Below, one piece after another: positions 49,601 through 61,600 of a stretch of 64,000 nucleotides of DNA (the first letter of the stretch is position 1; each line of letters begins with the position of its first letter). The notes beneath the pieces were generated by a model that made no database searches, was not told where the DNA came from, and worked only from the letters and a program-made list of their open reading frames with translations. Source of the stretch: Mesorhabditis belari (lineage: Eukaryota > Nematoda > Chromadorea > Rhabditida > Rhabditidae); NCBI GenBank assembly GCA_958450365.1, contig CAUEEP010000729.1, forward strand, positions 578,001 to 642,000. The letters are read 5' to 3'. The translations under genes were made by a program, and so were the position numbers.

Positions 49601-52600
49601 TTTGCGTTTGATAGATGATTTGGGTATCAAATTAGTCAATCAAAAACTCTCATAGACTGATAAAATGTCAAGATTTCCCTGATTGACTGAAGTAACAGTG
49701 AGTTTTCGAAGCTCAGCAAGTATCTAGATAGATCTAGGATCATCAACAAGTAACTAGATGAATCTAGGGTTATCAACTATTTAGGGTTATCAAGGCTAGA
49801 TGCGTTCAGGGTGCAGATCTTGAGTCATAATCTAGTAACTAGGCCCAGATTGATTTGGAAAATTCTTTCATAGACTTTAATTGATTGTAAAGCTTGAAGG
49901 GTCAAGAGTTAAGATGAGGCTTTAATCTATAGTTATCCAAAGGCAAGACCAAGGATTTGGATATTTCATAGGCTTTACTGTAAAGCTTGAATAGTTAGAG
50001 TAATGTCTAAAGTTTTCATAAAGTCGGATCCAGTTCTAGGATCCATCAAGATCTTGATATCAAGAGTTATCTAAAAAAGTGACTATTTTCCGTGAAGCAA
50101 GTGCTAGGCTGAGCTTTAAATTATCCAAATAGTATCAAAAAGTAAGTATATCAAAAGTTATTCAATAAACTAATTGATTGTAAAAATCGTGAGAGTAAGT
50201 GGCTGGGGATGAGTAGCGGAAAGGAAAGGAAATGGAAGAGGGGAAAGGCCCGTGTTCGTCTCTTTCAACCAAGATAGATATTACAGCATTCTTTGTAGGA
50301 CCGAAAGAGTCGCACTCAATTCTCAAATCTTTTCAGTTTAGAGAAATCCTTGATCTTTTTCTCTTTTACTCATTTCTCACCTCATAGTTTAGCCACACTC
50401 ATCGCTTTTCGTCGTGAGACTCAATGGCATGACCACACTTTTTGTGATGTTGATTAAAAATTTACGAGGCTATAGCCAGGTGTTCCGGGCTAGACTGGGT
50501 CAATCCGGGTCATGCTGGGCCAAGCTAATCCAGGATTAAGTCAGACAGGCTGTGCTAGATCAAGCCGAGTAAACCGGGGCAGCACAAGCCAAAGCCAGAA
50601 TTAGGCTTAGCTCATGTACCGTTTGTAAACCAAGCTGCAGGTGTGAGCCAAGGCCTTGCTCAATAATGTACTTGTCAAGAGGCTGGAGCGGGCTAAATCA
50701 GTAACTCTGGTTCGCTTGACCAGAGAGTCACTGGGTGACCCTGGCTAAAGCTAAGTGTAAGAAAAAAAAGAGTACATGTGTTCAATACTTATAAGGGACC
50801 AGTAGATTACTAGGTTTAGAGCTCATTTTGTACTAGTTTAATGCTAAAAAGGAAACACACTTATAAACTCGCCCAACGTTAACAACTTTAAGTTACTTTT
50901 TTTAGCACGAAGGTCGGATAAATTGAGTTTTTCACAAACTCTCTTTCAGCTTTCTTAGTAAAACCAAAACTGAAATGTGATTCTAACATTTTTAATGTTT
51001 TGTAGATTCGAAAACTGTTAAATAGTGAAGACTTTATCGTTAAACAAGAAGAACTATCAAGATTGAAAAGCTCCATTGAAAACTATCAAGATTGAAAAGC
51101 TCCAGCTTCATAGATCACCTCCAAGTCCATCAACGCGAGATCCAAAAGATCGTACGCTGATCGGTACATCATTTTATCAGATCTTTTTGAAGGAATAAGT
51201 ACACAGAAGGATAGTAGAATAAAATACAGAAATACAAAATACAGAAATATTCAGCTAAAAGTTTTGAAGTTTGAAGCTGATACCTGATTCGAAAAAGAAT
51301 GAAAAGACAAAAAAAAATATCTCTTCTTTGGATAAAATTTTAGGGTGTAAGGGGAGATTCGATAAAAGAGACCGATGGAGATTCTTCCATTTCAGTGAAT
51401 CTCTTTCCAAAAAAGACACTAGAGATCTTCTTTCGGGAATAGACATAATGGAATATCGATGTTGAAATTCGAAGGTGTACTTTGTGCTCAATGTAAACGC
51501 AGCCTTTCTGGCGCACTGGATCCTTCGCTTTTTCATCGGGATGCTTTAGAATTAAGCTTTAGAAAATTGAAGAATTAAGAGTGTGTTTCCACAAAGTGTT
51601 ACTCCAAAAGAAAGTGCTAAGTTCAGTTGTTGTAACTTAAAGTACAGTAATGGAGGGGTTGAATGAAAATTAATGGATCGGGATACTTGATACTTGATAC
51701 TTGAATACTTGAAAGCCACTAATGCTATCCAATATTCAGCATTCAACTGTGACTTCTATAAACCAATAAACCAATAACAAATAAAACTCTAAACAAACAC
51801 GAACCTTTCTCGCATCTTCGATCTCTTCTTCCCATTTTGGTCTCTCCGGGAGTCGGCCTGAATCAGAGCTCGTTGGAATTCGCATGTCCATCGAGTAGAG
51901 ATGTCGTGGGTCACTTCGAGCCGCATCAATCTAAAGAGTTGCGATGAAAGCAGCCAGTTTCAATCTCGTAAGTTCTTACTAGATAAAACCTACCTAACTA
52001 GATACTAACACTAGATAAAACCTAGATAAAACCTACCGAATCAGTCCATTTCGGTGACTCGGGTCTTCGGACGAGATCGACGGATCGAGTGAACTCTCGG
52101 GCTCTCGACAAATCCTCCGGTCTCACGTCATCGATCAGATTCTCCTGAAAGTACTGGCTTCTATTGAGACAATTTTATTCGGTAATTCATTTCTGGTATG
52201 TGCTTTTAATTCAAGCTGGATCAGATTAAGTCGCGTCCAGGCTAGAGAGCAGAAATAAAGCCAGAATGGGCCAAAAAAATGATTTAGGAGAGAGCTGGCT
52301 ATAGGAAAGTATTGGGTGAATGCATATGAAACGGCTAATCCATGTAAATTTCTCTACAAACTATCTAATTTCTGTTTAATTAGAATGAAAAGTTATTTTA
52401 TGCTAATAACAGCGGGGCAACTTTTTTATTTGATGGAGAAACTTTTCGATCATTTTAGTCAACTCATTTGATGTCATTTGTCATTTGTCATTTGATCATT
52501 TGATCATTTGATCATTTGATCATTTGATGTTCTTTTGAGCCAAAGTTCTATTAGTTAGATATTTTTTAAATCAATATGCTTCTATTCAAAGATTTCAGTG

Positions 52601-55600
52601 AATTTTTATGTTTTTTTGAGTTTTGAAAATAATTTGAAGTGAATAAAGCCTGAAATTTCTTAATGAATTAGCTTTTTATAGAAAACGTCGATGAAAATCA
52701 TGATTTCTTGAAATACGTTTGTTCGAAAGCTGAAATCTTTGGTTAAAAAGCTGATTATTATATAGCTTTTCACTAGCAACAAATCATAAAAGAACTTTTT
52801 GAAATCTGGTGATTGGTTGGGGAAATTTGGAAAAATTTTAGCCATTTCATATGCAATAGTGGAATACAGCGATATTCTAGGCTCAATTTATGTCTAACAA
52901 CTCTACAAACATCGCATGAATTGTCAAAATTGCAAATCTACAGATATTTCAACTCACTTTACTGCTTTCGATGATCCGTCTGGGCGGGGGTTTCTTCGGT
53001 TGTGAGTAGGCTTCTTTCAGAGATTTCGCCGGCACATAGGAGAAACATTTAGACGCTTTGTCATATCTAAAATTTTAAATATTATAGATATAACTTTATT
53101 ATATAAATATATACAATATTTTTAACGTATTCCCCCACCTGTCCTTTCCCACGAGATCCGGTTCCAAACATGGTGTCGTTTTCTCTTTTGTCCCTCCATT
53201 CTCTGTCCCGATCTCGCCCTCGATTTCGTCAAATTGCGCCAAAATCCCATTCTCTTGTGTTCTTTCTTGTTCCTAGAAATGGTTTGAAATCATAAATCAT
53301 CATTTGAATCATTTTTTGGTCTACTTTGAGCTCTTAAATGAAAACACATCCTTTCTGGTACACTTTACCAGATACCAAATCGTTGCCACGAGAAAAACTA
53401 GGGATTCAACGCGTCAGAAAGGGTGCGTTTACATGTTTAAAAGCACAAAATACACAAAAAAACAAGATTCACTGGTGCACTCTGTACTCAAATCTTGTAA
53501 ACACATCTTCATTTTTTTCTTTCTTCATTGAATTCTTCATTTTTCTCAAAAAACCTCAGTTGTTGCAGGAAAAATGACGAATTCCGTGAACCAGAAAGAT
53601 GTTTTTAAAAGATTTTAGTAGAAAGTACACTTGCTACACAAAATGCAAAATATTGCTCACCTTTTGCGCTTTGACAAGGGGTTTCACGGCCGCCGGCAGA
53701 ACGCCACGTCTAAACGCTTTTGTTTTTAACAAAAAAACTGCATATAATACAAATTTAGGTACTTTGATGATTGGGTGGGGTCACTTTTATTCTGGCTTAG
53801 TTGAATCTAATATTGATACCTTAAAAGTGTAGTAGCCGGGTACTTTGGTGATTGGGAGAGGCCGCTTTTATCCTGGCCTTTGATCTAATGTTTTGAGTGG
53901 TTGTATTGATACCTTTTATCTACGTATTCTAGAGTAATCAAATATGCTTATACTTATAGAGCATTTACAACATGTTTCAAGTTTCATATTGACGCTTTTA
54001 TTTGATTTTTAAGTGTAAGCAGCTTTAAGGTATCGTTTGGTGGTCGTTAAAGTACATGAGATTGGGCTAGAATTGCCAAAAAACTTGCTAAAATAGTCAC
54101 CAATCTATGAAGCATATTTGATTACTCCAGAATAGATAGAAAGTATTAATACAACCATTCAAAACATTAGATCTAACGAAGGCAGGATAAAAGTGGTCCC
54201 TCCCAACCGCCAAAATATCGAAATCTCGATCTAAAGGTAAAGTTAGAATAAAACAATCAAACCTTTCCACATATTCTCCTTGTTGTTCTTCTTCGATCAT
54301 TCCCTGTGCACTGCCGGGTCGATGAGGTTTCGGTGGCACGGGTGGAGGGCCCATACCTTCTTCCTAAAAAATAAAAATATTATCCAGATCCAGAAATGAT
54401 AATCTTATATCCAGAAATAATAATCTTATAATAATCTAAAGATAATACCGAAAGGCATTCAAATGATAAATTTCAAAGCTTTGCAATAAAAATTTAAAAT
54501 CAAATGATCTCTTGCATAAAAAAGAGGATTCAATGAGGAAAAAAGGCAGACAAAAAAAAGGATGTAAGCTTTGATATTAAATTTTGATAAGCTTGATTAG
54601 CTTAATAAGCTGCTTGATTAGCTTGATTAGCTTGATTAGCTTGATAAGCTTGATTAGCTTGATAAGCAGCAGCTTATTAGCTTGATTAGCTTATCAAGCT
54701 TATCAAAATTTAGCGTTTAACAAAAACTAACTAAATAGTTACTCTTATTTACACGTTTTATAATTAGAAAACTGGTTATGAGTACTTGTCTAGAAGTTAA
54801 TAATCACTTTTTTTAAACGACAGAATACAACAGAACAATAACAACAGAATCGATCAACTGAAAGAGGTTCTAAAAAGTAAAATGTTAACTAACTAATAAA
54901 GTAAGTTAACTGAATAGAATTGAACCTTCAAAGCTCAATTTTTTTTTTTATTTAAATTTTTATAATTTAAAATCTATACATTTCAAAGTAAAGTTTAGCT
55001 CGAAATCCTTAAGTTTAGTGAATAAAATCAGCTCAAAAAATAAAGATAAAGTCAGATAATTGAACGTTTAAAGTAAAATTTAACGTTTAAAGTACTGAAT
55101 TAGTAAAGCTAGTACTAAATTTTAAAGCATAGATTTATAAATAAATAGATCTTTAAAGCAAAAGCTAGTTAGTAACGTGGAAATCGATCAATGGTCAATG
55201 GATCAATGGGATTATCAAAGAAAGGAAAATTTTGCAAAAGCAAAGCAAAAACAAAGCAAAAGCAAAACAAAAAGCAACAAGAAATCCAAGTTATAGCCAA
55301 AGTTTTGAGTCAAATTAGGCTGAATTAAAGTTTGAAATTCTAGGCTTTAACTTTTGGCCCTTTTGGCTTTTTTTTGGCCAACTCTAATCAAAAGGAATCA
55401 AGTGCATCAACGGATAAACGAGTGTATAAAAGTTTTTTCAAAATTCTAAAAGCGAGTGCGGCTTATTTCATCGGAGAATAAAGGAAAAGGCGAAGAACAA
55501 AGAATAAAGGAAAAGGTGAAGCCAGCTGTTCTTTTGGAGATACATTGGATGAGGCTGGACCCCTCTCAACTCTCTTTCTTCACTCTCCTCAATATCCATT

Positions 55601-58600
55601 ATCTATATGAAATTCTTTCTCTGGACTCTGAATTCCCTCAAACAAAGCTTCAAACAACAATGAGTCGTGTTTTTTCTATTTTTGCAAAATGAGCAGAGCA
55701 ATTAGCTAAAGCTAAAGTTGAATGATTGATTATAATAAAGAATGCTTTGAAAGCTGAAAGAAGATAAGCTTGGAAATAAGATTTTAAATGAAAACTAGAG
55801 TTAAAATGAGGCTTAGCAATTGAAGAATTGAAGAAAAGAAGAAGAATTAAAGAAAAGAAGAAGAATTGAAGAAATGAAGATTGTTGAAAGAAAGAGTTAT
55901 TGAAAGAAAAAGCAAGATCGGCTTCTGAAAACTGATTCAGTGAAATATAGATGATAAAGCTAATAGAAAGATCTTGTTTATGGCTAACTTAGTACTTGTA
56001 ATCAAGAGTTTTTATTTGATTAGCTTCAAAGCAATATAGGCTAACAATAAAGTTAACAACTTATCAATTTCATTTGAATTTTTTATCTAATTTGCTTCAA
56101 AGCAAAGGCTAACAATAAAGTTAACAATAAAGTTAACAATAAGCACCGAAAGCAAAGATAGCAAAGGTAGAGGTAGCAAAGATAGCCAAGAGCAAGCTAA
56201 AGATCGATCTCAAAATCAGAGCTGATTAACACAAGACTGCTACTTCATAACCAGATTTCGAAAAAACTAAAATCAAAGTGATGTTTGCCATTTCAATTGG
56301 AGAGTCGATTGAAAGCGATTGAGGGTAAAGAGTGAGATCTAATAGAATGGATATGGGTAAAGATAGAGAAAAAGGCAGAAAGGGGTCAGTGCCCGGAAAT
56401 CTTTTCTTCGTTTCACCCGGGGATCTCCTTCGGGGCTTCTTGTTGTAATATCTGAGTCGGCACTGGTCGATAGATCGAGTGAATCTCTCTTTCCAATCGG
56501 CACCCCACTCTTTTCTTGGGGATTCGAATTCTTTGAGATCTAGCCTAGTCTATGATCTCTAGAATCTAGCCTATATCTAGACCCTAGGGTTTAATCTAGC
56601 TGCTCTAATCTTTAGATCATTTTATATCTAGGCTCTCTCTATATCTAAGCTTTCTTTATATCTAAGCTTTCTTTAGATCTCTATGCGTATCTAATCTAAT
56701 CTTGTGTCTCGAGCTTCAATAATATCTCTAAGTCAAAATTAGCCTTGTATTCCAAAGTATTTAAGCCTAAGTCTTTCTTTATCCATTCACTATTTTCTCT
56801 ATAAAATCTGGACCCTCGCCAGCAGCATCTGTTTCCGTTTCGACAGTGTTTTTTAAGCTACTTGCGAAAAGTTTCTGAATTGTAGATCAAGATTCGGGAA
56901 AGGTTCTTAAAATAGCCTGGCCTAAAGAACAAAGGCCTAAAGGCCTGGAGTTCCTGTGCTAGAGTCAAACCATCAAACACAGGCTCGGACCTGGCTACAG
57001 GATTCCGGTTTGGTTTTAAGCTGGGCTGACTGTTTCTTTGAAATTATCTGTGCTTTAGGCCAAATCTGGCCTAAAGCACAGATCCTTTAGGCCAAATCCG
57101 TCAAACAAGTGTGCCAGAAAGCGTGTGTTTACTTGTGCACAAGGTACGCGTTAAACTATGAGAGAATACATTCAAAGTCTAATAGAATTGTTTTTTGAAG
57201 CCTGGAGGATTTTGAAAGCTCATCAAATGATTCAAATGATTCAAATGATTCAAAAGATTCAAAAGATTCAAAAGATGAATGCTGGGAAGCAGTTTGTCGG
57301 TTTTCTGTGTTTTTTGGGTATAATGAAAGGGAAAAGATGGAAAAAAAAGCTACACGGACCATATGTTTCGACAAAAGTTTCTCTTCGTGAAAGAAATATG
57401 GATGCAAAGGCAATGATGGGATGGACGGATTTTGAAAATCAAATTTCAAAGTAACAAGTTCAAAGTAAGTTTGAGCTCACAAGGAAATCATTCGATGGCA
57501 CTCTAAAAGATGCCCCAGCTACCGTAATCCGGTCTAGCTCTACGGTATTTTTAGAAAAAGATTTAAAGAACTCACTTTGCTAGGCGACTCTGTGCTCACT
57601 CCTGAGTCCTCACTGGCCGGCCCGGCACGAGACGACTTCTGAATTCGACTGTATTCGACCGATTCCGAGTTGTCTGAAATTTGATATTTAAAGCGGAAAT
57701 ATCTATAAATATAAATATAAATACCGTAAATACTGTAATAGTACCCCACCGCCCTCGTACAGTCGCGTAGTCACAAAAGAGTTTTTTAGTATTTCATTTT
57801 CTTCAAAGCGCCCGTACTTTCAAAAAATGTGTCTTTGGTATCAAAAAATAGCTGAAATTCAGGGCTATTTTTTGATACCAAAGCGCGCCCTGTAGCATAA
57901 ACCAGTGTCGAGAAAAATGCGTCCAAAGCTAGACTACGCGATGCTCCGGCCGTCATTATAAAAGGATGACGAGAAAAATGCGTTTCAAGTTAGACTACGC
58001 GATGCTCCGTCTTTGTTATCAAAAAAAATAGCTGAGATTCAGGGCTATTTTTTGATACCAAAACGAACATTGTAGCATAAACCAGTGTCGAGAAAAACTC
58101 GTTCAAAGCTCGACTACGCAACGCTCCGCACCGTCATTATGGGAGTGGGGTACTATTACAGTATTTACGGTATCTACAAAGTAAATATCTACTGCTTTAT
58201 AATCAACAAAAGTTTAGAGAAAGAAGAATTTTAGAGAGGAGCATACTAAAATACATTTAGAAATAAAAAAGGATTACGGTAGTCGAAAGACAGACGAAAA
58301 AAAGACAGACGTCTTTTTTTCGTCTGTCTTTTTTTTGTCTTTTTTTTCGTCTTTTTTTTCGTCTTTTTTTCTGTCTCATCTGTTCCGAAACTTTCTATTT
58401 AATTATTTTTGTTGCAAGTTTTTTCTATTTAGATCTGGAGGAGGTATTCATACCAAATTTCAAAGACAGGAAGTTGTGAAACTACGGGAAAGAGGGCAAA
58501 AATTTCGCGGAAATTGATTGCGCACTAAAAATCATGGAAGCTTCTGTCGTAAAAGCCGAAAACATGTAAGCTGTAAGCTCTAGCGAAAAGCTAGAAAAAC

Positions 58601-61600
58601 TACGGCCCGCAAAGAACGGATCATTCATCGACTTTGTGCTAATCATCACAAAATCGTTGCTATCGGATGTCTCGCAAGGGGTGTCACTGTAGAACTATTC
58701 AAAGAATTCTTAATCGCTATGGATTGATGTGTCGAGTAGCAAGAAAGAAGCTCTTTATCTCCAAGAAAAACCAAGACGATCAAGGAACGTCTAAATTTTG
58801 CTGGAGAATGGACTGATGTCAGAGAATGATGACGAGAATTGACTGATCGTGGACTGATGATTGAAGCAAGGTTTGTCATTTGCATTATGCCAAAAGTTTG
58901 TTTTTAAAATCTAGGTGTTATGGACGGATGAATCAAAGTTTAATTCGATGGGCTCCAATGGAAAAATGTATGCTCGACAGCTTTAAATAGCGAGGCTTTC
59001 AATCGAAAATGCACTAAGGCTACGTTGAAGCACGATCCAACATTATGTTCTATTGTTGCTGACTGCTGAAGACTGCTGAAGACTTGATGACTGCTGAAGG
59101 TACCGGGTTTGTGTATATTGTGTTCAGGGGATTATGGATCAACATCAGTTGAATTTTAAACAAGTTGAGCCATTTTCAAACACTCTTCCCTAAGACTTGA
59201 ATTTTCCAGATGAGAATTAAGAACTTTTGCTTCTTTTGCTTCTTTTGCTAACATTTAGGCTGACAACGATTTCAAACAAGAAGATTTCAAACACGATTTC
59301 AAACGGTTCCAATACGATTCCAATACGATTCCAATATGGTTCCAATACGATTCCAATACGGTTCTTTTTTTAATCTAATACGGTTCCAATACGGTTCCAG
59401 TCCAAAAAAGAAAAAATGTTTCTCACCAATTAAAGATCTTGAAATGACCGTCACAAAGCTTTAATTTATCGCTGATTGTTTTTGATAGAGAAAAGAAAAA
59501 GATGCTGCTGATGCAGAAGATGCTTAAAAAAAATTGAGCCAGAAAATTGGCTGAAAAGTTTAAAGTAGTTAGAGGGTAGTTTAAAAGCTTAATTTTAATC
59601 GTACAATCTTTATATTTCTTTTTTTGGTGAATAATTTTCGTCTCTTCATCAAATAAAGGGTATTTGATGAAGAGACGAAAATTATTCACCAACAAAGAGA
59701 CGGCAAAGATGAGAGAAAAAGTGAAACACGAAATTTGGTGAATCAAAAGGAATTGGCGATGAATCAAGGAAATCGCTTATCGCTACTTTGTGCTCAATTT
59801 GTTTCTCGTGCAATTCTCTTGCATTCTCTTGCATTCTCTTGCAATTCTCTTGCACTTCTTCATTCTTTAGAAAATAAATGATTTTAGTGCGCTAGAATGG
59901 TTAAATTTAAGCACAAGGGCAGATAAAATACGTTACTTACAAAAGAATGTCAAAAAAAGAGTCTGAATGATGCCAAACCCTATGCGATCTATATCATTAG
60001 ACGCAGAATTTGATGCTGATTCCGAGTACGTATTCCGTTTTTGCTAAATGACAATCTGTCAAGAGTTATAAGCGTTTAAAGTTTGTTAAGACGCTGAAAA
60101 TGTGGTCTTAGCGGTCTTAGCAGACTTAGCTTTGGGTCTTAACGGCCTTCTTGCGGTCCTAGCTCGGTGCAGCCTTGGCGGAGCGGTACAGCGCTCGTTT
60201 ACAGAGCGAGACCTCGCAATTTTGATCCGACTTTGGCTTTTTGTTCTATTTTTTTGAGTGGAACCAGTTACAAGGAACATTGAAACATTCACTAGTTGGA
60301 GGCTCTAGAGTTGGCTTTAGCTATTGGCTTTAGCTATTGGCTTTAGCTATTGGCTTTAGCTATTGGCTTTAGCTATTGGCTTTAGCTATTGGCTTTTAGC
60401 TATTGGCTAAAATTTCCGCAAATAAGTCTTATAAACTTTACAAAACATAACAAACCCTCAGGTTCCTCGAAATTCTCGTAGCTGTTCGCGCGAGAAACTT
60501 CAGAAATGATGATGGATCGTTTCCTTTGCACTTTTGGTGGATCCAATGAGAAAATCAATTCCAATTTACATCGATTATCAATGTCATTATCTAAATCTCT
60601 ATTGTCTTAAAAAACTTTTCTCAATCGCTTACTTGAGAAAATCAAATCCAACTCTTCCTTGAAAAACTCTAAATTCGGCGTTTTCCCGATTAACTCAAGT
60701 GCGCACGTGTTGAATTGACAAAAGAATACCGTCACTTGAGAGTTTTTCCTGAAAATTAGACTGTAAGCAAAGAGCAAAGAGCAAAGAGCTTTAAGTTGGG
60801 GGTTTAAGCTGGCTTTCCTTGATGGTTTAAGCTGGCTTTCCTCGATGGTTTAAGCTGGCTATCTTTGATGGTTTAAGCTAGCTTTCCTTGATGGTTTAAG
60901 CTGGCTATCTTTGATGGTTTAAGCTAGCTTTCCTTGATAGTTTAAGCAGCTTTCCTTGATGGTTTAAGCTGGCTTTCCTTGATGGATTAAGCTGGCTTTC
61001 TTTGATGGTTTAAACTGGCTTTCCTTGATGGTAAGCTGGCTTTCCTTGATGGTTTAAGCTGACTTTCCTTGCCCCTGTTTGACCCTAGATTATGGCTACA
61101 TTAACCAGAGTTACGGTACACTAAGACAAAAAGTTTCTAAAGGCTTAACTGAATCTCTTTTCCCTTTTAAAACAAACTCAATCTTGATGCCCTTCAGAAG
61201 AATGTCTCCACGCAGTTTCACCTCTTGATCGATCTCGAATTTCGTCAAATCTTTTGTAGTGCTAAGAAAATTTGATAAAAGTAAAAAAAAACTAGAAATC
61301 TTTGTAATTTTGTTTAGAAAAAGATGAAATTTGATTATCGGAAGGAAAAGGAAAAAAAAACAAACAACATTTGGATTTCTTTCTATGGTTACAACTGGAT
61401 TTTTATCTATTTTTCTTCTATTTTTATCTTTTTTTAGATCTTTCTCCTTTTATTTTGATCTACTAAGCTTACTAAGCTTTTAATAAAATAGAATAGAATA
61501 ACACATATTTTTATAATTAACCAATTTCTAGAAAAAGTTATTGAAAAATGATGAAAAATCGACGCTTTTTCATCATTTTTCAATCATTTTTTTCTAAGCG

